Shown here in pieces: positions 35,434-44,896 of a stretch of DNA of 64,000 nt. A program made the position numbers and the translations under genes. The stretch's first letter is position 1. Each line of letters starts with the position of its first letter. This stretch comes from Gillisia sp. Hel1_33_143 (lineage in GTDB: Bacteria; Bacteroidota; Bacteroidia; Flavobacteriales; Flavobacteriaceae): the NCBI RefSeq assembly GCF_900104765.1, contig NZ_LT629737.1, positions 1,364,001 through 1,428,000 of the forward strand, in the 5' to 3' direction. A model generated the notes under the pieces. It worked only from the letters and a program-made list of their open reading frames with translations, was not told the DNA's origin and did not search any database.

Positions 35434-35754
35434 ATGAAAAATGATACGTTAATACATGCATTAGGAAACTGTATTAATCATTGTAACTATTGTGCAGATG
35501 CATGTTTAGATGAGAAAAATGTGCAAATGATGGTAGATTGTATTAGGACAGATAGGGTTTGTGCCGAAGTATGTTCTACTTTAAACCAGTTACTAGCTAC
35601 AAATTATAAAGATGTAAACGATCTTATAAAATATTGTATTAAAGTTTGTGAGGATTGTGCAGCTGAATGCGGTAGGCATGAAGCAAAACATTGTAAAGAC
35701 TGTGCAAAAGCTTGCCAGGAATGTGTAAGCGCTTGTAAAGCTTATTTAGCTTAG
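35434..35754 (+). CDS. Four-helix bundle copper-binding protein (Csp-like, DUF326)
   Basis: A 106-residue helical protein with 16 cysteines, mostly in CxxxC or CxxC spacing along helices (CINHCNYCADAC, CIKVCEDCAAEC, CKDCAKACQECVSAC). This is the pattern of Csp copper-storage proteins, tetramers that hold many Cu(I) ions inside four-helix bundles. There is no signal peptide, so it is a cytosolic form like Csp3. It has its own promoter box and a terminator behind it. The family call is strong; the number of ions bound is unknown. Confidence 0.9.
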   Translation: MKNDTLIHALGNCINHCNYCADACLDEKNVQMMVDCIRTDRVCAEVCSTLNQLLATNYKDVNDLIKYCIKVCEDCAAECGRHEAKHCKDCAKACQECVSACKAYLA

Positions 35755-35786
35755 ATAATTTTATTAATTAGTTGAATGTGATAGAG

Positions 35787-35809
35787 AACCCGGTAAACCC
35801 GGGTTTTTT
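35787..35809 (+). terminator. Rho-independent terminator after the Csp-like gene
   Basis: Stem AACCCGG/CCGGGTT with a 5-base loop and a following T run, 32 bp after the stop codon. Confidence 0.85.
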
Positions 35810-35900
35810 ACATCTTAAGATTGACTTAAGAATGATTATGCACATTTAAAGTCAACCTGTTTTCTGAATTATTCACAATAAATTTAATAAAATTAAAAAA

Positions 35901-36353
35901 ATGAAAATACTAAAAGTAGTAGGGTGGGTTCTTCTAATCGCATTAATAGCGATTCAATTCATACCATCAAACCTAAATCAAGAAGAAGTAGATTATACAA
36001 CAGATTTTGCTACAGTTTATAATGTTCCAGAAAACGTAAATAGAGTGCTGGAGACATCCTGTTATGATTGTCATAGTAATAATACTAAATATCCGTGGTA
36101 TAATAGAATTCAACCGGTAGCGATGTATTTATCAGATCATGTAGAGGACGGAAAAAAGCATTTTAATTTTAGCGAATTTTCTTCTTATTCTTTAAAAAGA
36201 CAGAAAAAGAAACTTGATGAGGTTGCACATGAAGTGGAAGATGGAGAAATGCCTTTAGATTCATATACTTTAGTTCATTGGGATGCAAAACTTTCTGAAG
36301 CCGATAAAAAATTGGTAATAGATTGGGCAAATGAATTAAATAGCAGTCTTTAA
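35901..36353 (+). CDS. Haem-binding domain protein (Haem_bd, CxxCH)
   Basis: A 150-residue protein with an N-terminal helix (residues 5-20), then a Haem_bd domain: CYDCHSNNTKYPWYN gives the CxxCH attachment site, and YDCHSN/WYN is the family signature. The rest is charged. Such proteins are predicted periplasmic c-type haem proteins of Bacteroidota and often stand near redox or metal genes. It lies between the copper-storage and the Cu-ATPase genes, yet a terminator separates it from the former. Link with copper is by position only. Confidence 0.85.
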   Translation: MKILKVVGWVLLIALIAIQFIPSNLNQEEVDYTTDFATVYNVPENVNRVLETSCYDCHSNNTKYPWYNRIQPVAMYLSDHVEDGKKHFNFSEFSSYSLKRQKKKLDEVAHEVEDGEMPLDSYTLVHWDAKLSEADKKLVIDWANELNSSL

Positions 36354-36507
36354 GATTTAGAAACCATCTATAGATAGAACTTTTGTGAATGTATCAGCTA
36401 TCAATGCTAAGTATAGTTGCATTGTCATAATCTTAGAGGATAATCAGCTATATAAAAGGAATTAGATGGTCTTAGTTCTTAAGGCTAAATAATGAATAAC
36501 TAATAAA

Positions 36508-39480
36508 ATGAAACATATATATAATATAACAGGAATGACCTGCAACGGGTGTAGAGCCCATGTAGAAAAAATCCTGAAGGAAGTTGATGGAGTAGATAAT
36601 GCTGATGTTAATTTGGAACATAATCAGGCTGTGATATTAATGGAGAAACAAATTCCTTTGTCAATTTTTGAGCAGGCCCTTAATGATGATGGCGGGAAAT
36701 ATAAAATTACCGATCTTAAAACTTCTACTACCAATAAAAAGTTAATGACTCATACATATACCGTAACAGGAATGACTTGTGATGGATGTAGAACTCATGT
36801 AGAAAATACGCTTAAGGGTATAAAGGGAGTTGAAGAAGCAGAAGTTAATTTGAAGAAAGAGCTAGCAGAAATTGCGATGCAAAAGCATATTCCTCTAGAA
36901 GTTTTTCAGCAAGCGCTTAAAGATCATGGTGGAAATTATGAGATTCATAACCAAGATCATTCAGCCTCTAAAGATGGTTTGATGACGCATACTTACGCTG
37001 TAGCCGGAATGACTTGTAATGGTTGCAGATCTCATGTAGAAAAAGCATTGCAGGAAGTTGAGGGAGTAGAAGAAGCGCATGTAGATCTTGACAAAGCAGA
37101 AGCTGAGATCAAGATGAAATCTCATATTCCTTTAAAGACTTTTCAAAAAGCATTGCAAGATGATGGAGATCATTATCAGATCTACAAACAAGGTGAGAAA
37201 CCAAATGCATCTTCAGTAAAAATGGTGAAACCAAAAGGGGAAGGTACCGGAACCTTCTATTGCCCAATGCACTGTGAGGGGGATAAGACTTATGACCAAC
37301 CCGGAGATTGTCCGGTTTGTGGGATGGATCTAGTAGAAGAAGTAAGTCTAAATTCAGGCGGTGAAAAATATACCTGCCCCATGCATCCTGAAATTATAGA
37401 AGATGAACCGGGTGACTGCCCTATCTGCGGTATGGATCTCGTACCTATGGAGGCGGATGTTTCTGCTGAAAAGAAATCATATCAAAAACTGCTGCGCAAA
37501 TTTAAGATAGCAGTAGCCTTTACCTTGCCTATCTTTTTGATAGCAATGTCAGACATGATTCCTAATAATCCATTGTATGATGTAATGGAGCTTAAGTACT
37601 GGAATTGGGTGCAATTTGCGCTATCACTTCCTGTAGTTTTCTATGCTACTTGGATGTTCTTTGAAAGAGCGTGGCGCTCTATAAAATTCTGGAACTTGAA
37701 TATGTTCACCTTAATTGGTATAGGTTCTGGAGTAGCATGGAGTTTTAGTGTATTTGGTTTGTTATTCCCAGATTTCTTTCCTGCTCAGTTTAAAACAGAT
37801 GAAGGAACTGTGCATATTTATTTTGAAGCAGCCACGGTAATTTTAACCTTGGTACTTCTTGGTCAGTTATTAGAAGCAAGAGCACATAGTCGTACCAATT
37901 CTGCTATAAAAGCATTATTGAAATTGGCTCCTAATAAAGCTACCAGATTGGTAAATGGAAAGGAAGAAGTTATTGCAACAGACAAAATTGTGGTGGGAGA
38001 TCTTCTTAGGGTAAAACCGGGAGATAAGATTCCTGTAGATGGTGTTATTGAAAAAGGAGAGACAAGTATAGATGAATCTATGATCACCGGAGAACCAATT
38101 CCTGTAGATAAAGCCGAAGGAGATAAAATAACTTCCGGAACTATCAATGGAAATCAAACCTTTACCATGAAGGCTGAAAAGGTAGGAGATGAAACCTTAC
38201 TTTCTCAAATAGTTAAGATGGTGAATGATGCCAGTAGGTCTCAAGCACCAATTCAAAAATTAGCCGATAGAATTTCCGGGTATTTTGTACCTATTGTTGT
38301 CTTTATCTCTCTGTTAACTTTCGCGATTTGGGCTATCTACGGGCCAGATCCAGCCTATGTTTATGCTTTTATAAATGCCATTGCCGTTCTAATAATTGCT
38401 TGCCCGTGTGCTTTAGGGCTAGCCACGCCAATGTCTGTTATGGTGGGAGTTGGTAAAGGAGCACAAAACGGAGTGCTTATTAAAAATGCGGAAGCTTTAG
38501 AGCAGATGGATGACATTGATACACTTATAATCGATAAAACCGGAACCATAACAGAAGGAAAACCTTCAGTAGAAAAAGTGGTAAGTGTTGGAAATAATTC
38601 TTCAGAAGAAAAGGCTATCAAACAAATAGCTTCTGTAAATTCTTTAAGCGAGCATCCACTTGCGCAAGCTACCGTTAAATATGCTGAAGAAAAGAATATA
38701 GAAATATCAGAAGCATCTAATTTCAAATCGGTTACAGGAAAAGGAGTGATGGCTAATTTGGAAGGAAATTCCATTGCGATTGGTAATGATAAACTGATGA
38801 AGCAGATTAATGCAACAATTTCCGAAGAACTTCAAAAACAAATAAGTGCAGAGCAAAAGTTAGGAAAAACGGTATCTTATCTTGCAGTAGATGCTATTAT
38901 TTCCGGCTATGTAACTATTACAGATCCAATTAAGAAGACCAGCAAAAAGGCTATTCAGAATTTGATGGATGCCGGAGTTGAGGTATATATGCTTACCGGA
39001 GATAATGAGAATACTGCCAAAGCAGTGGCAGACGAATTACATTTAAGCGGATTTAAAGCAGGTCTCTTGCCTCAAGATAAACTTAGTGAAGTAAAGCGTT
39101 TACAAGCAGAAGGTAAGAAAGTAGCCATGGCTGGAGACGGTATTAACGATGCTCCTGCCTTAGCGCAGTCTAACGTTGGGATTGCTATGGGTACTGGTAC
39201 AGATGTAGCTATAGAAAGTGCTAAGATCACTTTAGTTAAAGGAGATCTTCATGGGGTGGTAAAAGCGAAAAAACTTAGTAATAAAGTAATGCGAAATATT
39301 AAGCAGAACTTATTTTTTGCGCTTATCTACAATTCTGTTGGAGTTCCTATTGCCGCGGGTGTTTTATATCCGTTCTTTGGATTGTTATTATCACCTATGA
39401 TCGCTGCTTTAGCAATGAGTTTTAGCTCGGTTTCTGTAATTGCTAATGCCTTAAGATTAAAAAATTCTGATCTGGATTAA
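36508..39480 (+). CDS. copA: Copper-translocating P1B-type ATPase with three HMA and two metal-binding modules
   Basis: A 990-residue inner-membrane pump exporting Cu(I). Three HMA domains (about residues 1-70, 80-148, 159-228), each with GMTC[ND]GC, are followed by two heavy-metal-binding modules (CPMHCEG..CPVCGMDL at 252-275; CPMHPEI..CPICGMDL at 290-311). Then come the membrane helices, the actuator loop with TGEP, the ion-binding C632-P-C634, the phosphorylated D676-K-T-G, and GDGINDAP. Most relatives have one or two HMA domains, so the N-terminus is unusually long. A hairpin terminator follows. The 154-bp gap before it shows no gene. Confidence 0.96.
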   Translation: MKHIYNITGMTCNGCRAHVEKILKEVDGVDNADVNLEHNQAVILMEKQIPLSIFEQALNDDGGKYKITDLKTSTTNKKLMTHTYTVTGMTCDGCRTHVENTLKGIKGVEEAEVNLKKELAEIAMQKHIPLEVFQQALKDHGGNYEIHNQDHSASKDGLMTHTYAVAGMTCNGCRSHVEKALQEVEGVEEAHVDLDKAEAEIKMKSHIPLKTFQKALQDDGDHYQIYKQGEKPNASSVKMVKPKGEGTGTFYCPMHCEGDKTYDQPGDCPVCGMDLVEEVSLNSGGEKYTCPMHPEIIEDEPGDCPICGMDLVPMEADVSAEKKSYQKLLRKFKIAVAFTLPIFLIAMSDMIPNNPLYDVMELKYWNWVQFALSLPVVFYATWMFFERAWRSIKFWNLNMFTLIGIGSGVAWSFSVFGLLFPDFFPAQFKTDEGTVHIYFEAATVILTLVLLGQLLEARAHSRTNSAIKALLKLAPNKATRLVNGKEEVIATDKIVVGDLLRVKPGDKIPVDGVIEKGETSIDESMITGEPIPVDKAEGDKITSGTINGNQTFTMKAEKVGDETLLSQIVKMVNDASRSQAPIQKLADRISGYFVPIVVFISLLTFAIWAIYGPDPAYVYAFINAIAVLIIACPCALGLATPMSVMVGVGKGAQNGVLIKNAEALEQMDDIDTLIIDKTGTITEGKPSVEKVVSVGNNSSEEKAIKQIASVNSLSEHPLAQATVKYAEEKNIEISEASNFKSVTGKGVMANLEGNSIAIGNDKLMKQINATISEELQKQISAEQKLGKTVSYLAVDAIISGYVTITDPIKKTSKKAIQNLMDAGVEVYMLTGDNENTAKAVADELHLSGFKAGLLPQDKLSEVKRLQAEGKKVAMAGDGINDAPALAQSNVGIAMGTGTDVAIESAKITLVKGDLHGVVKAKKLSNKVMRNIKQNLFFALIYNSVGVPIAAGVLYPFFGLLLSPMIAALAMSFSSVSVIANALRLKNSDLD

Positions 39481-39512
39481 TGCGGAGAGTTTATAATTTA
39501 AAATATGAGTAT

Positions 39513-39545
39513 AAAAAAGGCGAAATGATATCATTCCGCCTTTTA
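39513..39545. terminator. Terminator between copA and the Spy-like gene
   Basis: AAAAGGCGAAATGATATCATTCCGCCTTTT is a hairpin with A-rich 5' and T-rich 3' flanks, so it can serve both convergent genes. Confidence 0.85.
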
Positions 39546-39563
39546 TCTTATAAGTCTAGAAGA

Positions 39564-40052
39564 TTATTTTCTTCTTCTTTCCTCAGCCTTTTTGCCGTCT
39601 TTATTATTCCATTTCTTATCACCATCTTTTTTCATCTTATGATGTTTTTTAGCTTCGTGTTTATTTGCCATATATTTCCACTTTTTGAATTGATCTTCAT
39701 TTAAGATCTTCTTCATCTTATCTTGCTGCGCCAATTGCATGTCTAAACGACGGTCCATCATTTTAAAACGATCTTTATCTGCCTTAGCATCATGTTTCAT
39801 CGCTTTATGCTCGGCCATCATCTTATCATGCGCTTTTTCATTCTCAGTGAAAAGTTTCTGAAGATCATTTTGCTGAGATTGATTAAGATCTAATTTCAAC
39901 GTCATCTTCTTAGATTTAAGAGTGGCTCTTTGTTCGGCAGTCATCTCAGATCTATCCTGACGATTCTTTCTCTCCTGCATCTGGTCTCTTTGTGCAAAAG
40001 TTGCTACAGAGAATAACATCATTACTATAATTCCTATTTTTTTCATTTTCAA
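39564..40052 (-). CDS. Spy/CpxP-like periplasmic protein, Lys/Met/His-rich
   Basis: A 162-residue exported protein (signal peptide MKKIGIIVMMLFSVATFAQ) made of charged helices, with an LTxxQ-like stretch (LDLNQSQQNDLQKLF), similar to Spy/CpxP chaperones and the periplasmic metal-sensor CnrX/ZraP group. The tail is rich in His, Lys and Met (KHEAKKHHKMKK). It stands at the end of the copper island, convergent with copA. A role as an envelope-stress chaperone or metal buffer is inferred; weak sequence similarity keeps the family call open. Confidence 0.65.
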   Translation of the reverse strand: MKMKKIGIIVMMLFSVATFAQRDQMQERKNRQDRSEMTAEQRATLKSKKMTLKLDLNQSQQNDLQKLFTENEKAHDKMMAEHKAMKHDAKADKDRFKMMDRRLDMQLAQQDKMKKILNEDQFKKWKYMANKHEAKKHHKMKKDGDKKWNNKDGKKAEERRRK

Positions 40053-40132
40053 CTATTTTAAAGTTCTATTATAAGACTAGTAAAGATCAAATTGGTTTAA
40101 TGCTAGGAAGGCTAAAGTGACCATAAAATAAA

Positions 40133-40163
40133 GAAACCTGCTGGGTAAGGGCCAACAGGTTTC
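40133..40163 (-). terminator. Terminator after the zinc metalloprotease gene
   Basis: A 12-bp stem with one mismatch (GAAACCTGYTGG type) and a 7-base loop, 28 bp after the stop of the metalloprotease and before the Spy-like gene; a T-rich run follows on the minus strand. Confidence 0.6.
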
Positions 40164-40190
40164 AAAGTAAAAAACAAAACAAAACAAAAA

Positions 40191-42686
40191 TTAACTCTTT
40201 GCTATAGGGTCTAGAATTAAATCTATGCGTTTTAAAGCATCTAATAGGTGATATCTAGTAAGTTGATCATTAGATCTGTTCACAGCGCTTCTAATGCTAC
40301 GCTGCAGTGTAACCAATTCTCCACGTACAATTGGGCGAATATCACTTTGAGATACATCTACATTGGTTCTGGTAACATAAGATCTAAATCTTGCAGGGAT
40401 CTTGCTCTGTTCTTCTGTCATTAATTTATCCATCTGCTCAATGTAAGCACGCTGTAGGTTTCTTCTGTATAGATCTATAGAACGACCAGAGTTTAGTTCA
40501 CTCCATAGGCCTTTTCTAAGTTCTGTCATCATCTGCACTAAAGAATAGGCTTGCTTTCCATTAATCTCAGAATTTTCAATAAGTCTTCCCATTCTTCCGA
40601 AATCTAACAAGTTGTCTAGAGTTCTTTCTTGAAAACCTCTAACGCGCTCTAGATTCCCATCAAATTCGATCTTATTAAAGATGTCTTGATTGATCAACCA
40701 TTGTGGAGTTGTAAATAATTCATCCTGAAGAAATTTCATGGCTTTCTTTTGATGATCTGCAGGAACATGAGTGTAAACGGCACCATCTTGATCGTATGTT
40801 TTATATTCCTCATATACACCACCAATATTCGCGGTTACATGACCCATGTATCTATTGTACTGACCTAAAACCTGACCATAAAGCGTTTTAAGATCTTCAT
40901 AATCTTTACCATCTTCTGCAGTCCATTCTATAAGATTTGGAACAATTCTCTTCAAATTGGCAATTCCGTATTCACTTGCTAAAACTGCATCGTCACCAAG
41001 ATCTTCCGTTTGAGAGCTTGGGTCTATTACACCGCTTTGCTGACTTCCGAATCTATACATTGGGTCTCCTGCATGTTTCAAGATCCATTGGTCTAGAACA
41101 GGTTTCTCTTCTTTTCCTTTTTTATCTAAAATTGGTCTGTAACCCCATTCTATTGCATATTTATCATAAACACCAATTTCTGGCATTAGAGCAACATCTC
41201 CATCACCAGGTTGTGCCACATAGTTAAACCTAGCATAATCCATAATAGATGGTGCAGTTCCATTTTTCTTAGTGAATTCTGGATCTCTTAGTTTCTCTAC
41301 AGGATAAGCTACACTGCTTCCCATGTTATGAGGTAATCCTAAAGTATGTCCAACTTCATGAGAAGATACAAATCGAATCAATCTACCCATTACTTCATCT
41401 TTAAACTGAACTCCTCTAGCATCTTCATTAATAGCTGCTGTCTGTACAAAATACCAGTTTCTTAATAAGGTCATTACATTGTGGTACCAGTTAATGTCAG
41501 ACTCTAAGATCTCTCCAGATCTAGGGTCGCTTACGTGAGGTCCATTAGCATTTGGAATAGGAGAGGCTAAATATCTTACTACAGAAAATCTTACATCTTC
41601 CGGGCTCCAATCTGGATCTTCCTCTTTTGTAGGAGCATCTTTTGCTATTATCGCATTTTTGAAACCGGCTGCTTCAAATGCTTTTTGCCAATCTTCTATA
41701 CCTTGCTTAATAAAAGGTCTCCATTGCTCTGGAGTAGCTCTGTCTATATAATAAACAATTTGCTTCTTAGGTTCTACCAGTTCACCATTTTTGAACTTAT
41801 CCATGTCCTCAGGCTTCACTTCTAGTCTCCATCGGTCTAAATATCGTACTGTTTTGCTTTCCTGAGCATTTAAACCGTAATCTACTTGTCCTCTCGCAAA
41901 CCATCCTACACGCTGATCAAAATATCTTCTTTCCATAGGAACTACCGGAAGTAAGATCATAGAATTACTGAATTCCATAGAAATAGATCCTGTACTAGAA
42001 TTAGACGGAGGATTTCCTGCATTATAAGTTTTTACGTGGCGAATCTCAATGTTTTCAGGATAACTTCTGATAGTATCTATGTATGATCTGCTATCATCTA
42101 ATCTTGAAACTTTGTATTCTTTACGCTCTCTATCTGGAAGACCAAGTGCCATCACATCTTTAGTGTAAAGATCTGTTACATCTATAACATAACTTTTACT
42201 CAAAGAATCTTTACCCATAGCTTTTATAGGAAAAGATTGAAGAATAGGCTCGAAGTTAGAATTTACAACAGCCTCGTGTATTGGAAGAGAATCTGCAGCA
42301 TAGATCTCGTAAGAAGCTACACGTAACAAGATATTATCGTTCTTTCTTTCCCATTTTTGAACTTGGGTATTCTGCTTACCACCACCAAAACCAATTCCAT
42401 TAGCAGTTTTAGCAATTCTGGTAACAGTTAACATCTCGCGATTTAATAAACTGTCTGGTATTTCATAAAAATAATTGTCGTCTACCTTGTGAACAGTAAA
42501 CATACCTTTGTCCGACTTTGCGTCTTTAGTGATCACTTTGTCAAAAGGTTTGATACCATCTTTTTTAGACTCTGGTTTTGCTGAAGCTGAGGCTGGAGCT
42601 TTTTTATTTGGCTGAAATACGGCACATCCCGAAACAGACAAAGACAAGGCAACCATCAAAAGCTTGAGAGAGAAGTTTTTCGTCAT
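40191..42686 (-). CDS. Zinc-dependent metalloprotease lipoprotein (DUF5117/DUF4953 type)
   Basis: An 831-residue lipoprotein (lipobox VSGC, Cys 21) with the metzincin-like site HEVGHTLGLPHN. The upstream DUF5118/DUF5117 region (KWERKNDNILLRVASYEIYA; MLLPVVPMERRYFDQRVGWF) and downstream part (DYARFNYVAQPGDG) fit the large family of Bacteroidota secreted zinc proteases. It probably acts on the cell surface or in the periplasm on peptides or proteins. The gene stands alone between two terminators; its substrate is unknown. Confidence 0.9.
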   Translation of the reverse strand: MTKNFSLKLLMVALSLSVSGCAVFQPNKKAPASASAKPESKKDGIKPFDKVITKDAKSDKGMFTVHKVDDNYFYEIPDSLLNREMLTVTRIAKTANGIGFGGGKQNTQVQKWERKNDNILLRVASYEIYAADSLPIHEAVVNSNFEPILQSFPIKAMGKDSLSKSYVIDVTDLYTKDVMALGLPDRERKEYKVSRLDDSRSYIDTIRSYPENIEIRHVKTYNAGNPPSNSSTGSISMEFSNSMILLPVVPMERRYFDQRVGWFARGQVDYGLNAQESKTVRYLDRWRLEVKPEDMDKFKNGELVEPKKQIVYYIDRATPEQWRPFIKQGIEDWQKAFEAAGFKNAIIAKDAPTKEEDPDWSPEDVRFSVVRYLASPIPNANGPHVSDPRSGEILESDINWYHNVMTLLRNWYFVQTAAINEDARGVQFKDEVMGRLIRFVSSHEVGHTLGLPHNMGSSVAYPVEKLRDPEFTKKNGTAPSIMDYARFNYVAQPGDGDVALMPEIGVYDKYAIEWGYRPILDKKGKEEKPVLDQWILKHAGDPMYRFGSQQSGVIDPSSQTEDLGDDAVLASEYGIANLKRIVPNLIEWTAEDGKDYEDLKTLYGQVLGQYNRYMGHVTANIGGVYEEYKTYDQDGAVYTHVPADHQKKAMKFLQDELFTTPQWLINQDIFNKIEFDGNLERVRGFQERTLDNLLDFGRMGRLIENSEINGKQAYSLVQMMTELRKGLWSELNSGRSIDLYRRNLQRAYIEQMDKLMTEEQSKIPARFRSYVTRTNVDVSQSDIRPIVRGELVTLQRSIRSAVNRSNDQLTRYHLLDALKRIDLILDPIAKS

Positions 42687-42756
42687 AAACTTGGTTTTAA
42701 TTAGTTTTTTAGTTGAAAATGAAATGATCTTAAGTACGCAAAATATTGCTATAATT

Positions 42757-42784
42757 GAAAAAAGACCACCATTAGGTGGTCTTT
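42757..42784 (-). terminator. Terminator after lysS
   Basis: AAAGACCACC ATTA GGTGGTCTTT: a 10-bp stem, 81 bp after the lysS stop; the T run lies at 42757-42763 on the minus strand. Confidence 0.85.
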
Positions 42785-42864
42785 AGACTCTTATAATTTC
42801 AAAAGGTTTAATTAGAAGTTAAAGAAATGTGAATGTTTTTAATTTCACTTCTCTTTATTTGATT

Positions 42865-44565
42865 TTAATTGAACCAATTTTCTACTTCCTCGAGTTGAAG
42901 TGCAGCTATTGGGAGTTTGTTCTTTTTACGCAAGCCGTTCAGTTTTTGGTGAACTTGGGTTGCTTTATTTTCTTTTAATTTAGAAACACTTATAAATTCA
43001 TGCATCACAGTATCTACCCATTCTTGTGGCACCCCGATCTTAATGAAATCTTCAGGTTTTGGAGTAGGAGCTTTCTTTTCCGGTTTCATTTGTGGAAAGA
43101 ATAAAACTTCTTGTATGGATTGTTTGTTGGTAAGGAACATAATTAATCTGTCCATTCCTATTCCAAGTCCAGATGTTGGTGGCATTCCATATTCTAAAGC
43201 TCTCAAGAAATCATTATCGATAAACATCGCTTCATCATCTCCTTTTTCTGAAAGCTTTAATTGCTCTTCAAAACGCGCACGTTGGTCTATAGGATCATTC
43301 AACTCAGAATATGCATTAGCAACTTCTTTTCCACAAACCATCAATTCAAAACGCTCTGTAAGCTCCGGATTATCTCTGTGCTCTTTACATAACGGACTCA
43401 TTTCTTTTGGATAATCTGTAATAAATGTTGGTTGGATATAATTCCCTTCACATTTCTCTCCGAAGATCTCATCTATAAGTTTTCCTTTACCCATAGTATC
43501 ATCTACATCGATGCCCATTCCTTTAGCAGCTTCGTACAGTTCTTTTTCAGACTTTCCTGTAATATCAAATCCAGTGAATTCAATAATTGCATCGGTCATG
43601 GTCACTCGTTTATAGGGCGCCTTAAAGTTTACATTATGCGTTCCAAAAGTAGCTTCGGTCTTCCCGTTTACTTCCATAGCACAGTGCTCTAAAAGATTTT
43701 CAGTGAATTCCATCATCCAGTTGTAGTCTTTGTAAGCTACATAGATCTCCATCGCAGTAAACTCTGGATTATGAGTTCTATCCATACCTTCATTTCTGAA
43801 GTTCTTAGAGAATTCATATACCCCATCAAAACCACCAACTATCAATCTTTTTAGATATAATTCATTCGCAATTCTAAGATACAAAGGCATATCCAACGCA
43901 TTGTGATGCGTAATAAAAGGTCTTGCCGCAGCTCCCCCAGGAATTGGTTGCAATACCGGAGTTTCTACTTCAAAATAGCCACTTTCGTTAAAGAAGTTAC
44001 GCATGGCATTAAAAAGCTTGGTACGCTTTACAAAGATCTCTTTCACCTTTGGATTTACCGCTAGATCTGCATAACGCTGGCGGTATCTTTGTTCAGGATC
44101 GTTAAACTCATCAAAGGTTTTACCTTCTTTATCTGTTTTTGGAAGCGGAAGTGGTCTTAAGGATTTACTCAATAAAGTAAAATCTTTAACCATAATGGTT
44201 TTTTCACCTACCTGAGTATTGAAAAGTTCTCCTTCAATTCCTATAAAATCACCTATATCAAGCAACTTCTTATAAACATCGTTGTACTTAGATTTATCTT
44301 CTCCGGTGCAAATTTCATCACGGTTAAAATAAACCTGAATCTTTCCATGAGAATCCTGAATTTCTGCAAAAGATGCTTTTCCTTGAATACGGCGAGACAT
44401 TAATCTCCCGGCAACAATTACTTTTTCACCTTCAGTAAAATCAGATTTAATTCCAGAGGTAGTATGACTTACCGGAAATAAAGCGGCAGGATATGGATCG
44501 ATATTTAATTTACGTAATGCGGAAAGTTTCTCCCTTCGTACAATTTCTTGTTCAGATAGCTGCAT
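42865..44565 (-). CDS. lysS: Lysyl-tRNA synthetase, class II
   Basis: LysS charges tRNA-Lys with lysine. I start it at the ATG at 44565 ([14 protein letters not shown]), giving 566 residues and the normal family N-terminus; ATG 44595 and a TTG at 44625 are also in frame, but the TTG lies upstream of the probable transcript start. An OB-fold anticodon domain comes first ([23 protein letters not shown]), then the class II core: motif 2 around [18 protein letters not shown], motif 3 [13 protein letters not shown]. About 70 extra C-terminal residues follow the core. Confidence 0.95.
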   Translation of the reverse strand: MQLSEQEIVRREKLSALRKLNIDPYPAALFPVSHTTSGIKSDFTEGEKVIVAGRLMSRRIQGKASFAEIQDSHGKIQVYFNRDEICTGEDKSKYNDVYKKLLDIGDFIGIEGELFNTQVGEKTIMVKDFTLLSKSLRPLPLPKTDKEGKTFDEFNDPEQRYRQRYADLAVNPKVKEIFVKRTKLFNAMRNFFNESGYFEVETPVLQPIPGGAAARPFITHHNALDMPLYLRIANELYLKRLIVGGFDGVYEFSKNFRNEGMDRTHNPEFTAMEIYVAYKDYNWMMEFTENLLEHCAMEVNGKTEATFGTHNVNFKAPYKRVTMTDAIIEFTGFDITGKSEKELYEAAKGMGIDVDDTMGKGKLIDEIFGEKCEGNYIQPTFITDYPKEMSPLCKEHRDNPELTERFELMVCGKEVANAYSELNDPIDQRARFEEQLKLSEKGDDEAMFIDNDFLRALEYGMPPTSGLGIGMDRLIMFLTNKQSIQEVLFFPQMKPEKKAPTPKPEDFIKIGVPQEWVDTVMHEFISVSKLKENKATQVHQKLNGLRKKNKLPIAALQLEEVENWFN

Positions 44566-44610
44566 AAGATCTTTTTGTTTAAATAACTTACCCATTAGGA
44601 TAAGAAGTTG

Positions 44611-44641
44611 CAAATATAATGACAATCAGGCAACCAATCAA
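44611..44641 (-). promoter_or_regulatory. Promoter of lysS (-7 TATATTTG, -33 TTG)
   Basis: On the minus strand TATATTTG occupies 44611-44618 and TTG 44639-44641, 20 bp apart. It is back to back with the yqaE-lipB promoter on the plus strand. Confidence 0.6.
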
Positions 44642-44703
44642 TTAGATTTCAAATTGAAAATCTGCTTTTCTGCAATCTGCTATATCAGGAGTTTTATAAG
44701 TCT

Positions 44704-44711
44704 TATCTTTG
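44704..44711 (+). promoter_or_regulatory. -7 promoter element of the yqaE-lipB unit
   Basis: TATCTTTG matches TAnnTTTG exactly, 29 bp before the yqaE ATG. Confidence 0.55.
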
Positions 44712-44740
44712 CATTGTAAAAATTTAAAACAGCAATTTAA

Positions 44741-44896
44741 ATGAGTTTATGGAGAGTGCTCTTGTCAATTTTATTTCCTCCCCTTGCAGTGTATGATAGG
44801 GGTTGTGGTTCAATTTTGATAGTTTTAATATTAACTCTTTTAGGTTGGGTGCCGGGTGTAATTGCTGCACTAATCATTTTAAATAAAAGCAAGTAA
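44741..44896 (+). CDS. yqaE: YqaE/Pmp3-family small membrane protein
   Basis: A 51-residue protein with two hydrophobic helices; LFPPLAVYDRGCG and LTLLGWVPGVIAALII match the YqaE/Pmp3 (UPF0057) family of stress-linked membrane proteins. Its length is normal for the family. The stop overlaps the lipB start codon (TAATG), so the two genes are translationally coupled, and an exact -7 box stands upstream. Yeast Pmp3 affects membrane potential and salt tolerance; the bacterial role is not known. Confidence 0.9.
   Translation: MSLWRVLLSILFPPLAVYDRGCGSILIVLILTLLGWVPGVIAALIILNKSK

Noticed and set aside
22338-39480. Mobile island carried by an integrase or insertion sequences
   Set aside because: No recombinase, tRNA boundary or terminal repeats are visible, and base use looks like that of the neighbours.
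44566-44625. Upstream TTG start for lysS
   Set aside because: The lysS promoter box (44611-44618) lies downstream of this codon, and the normal family N-terminus starts at 44565.
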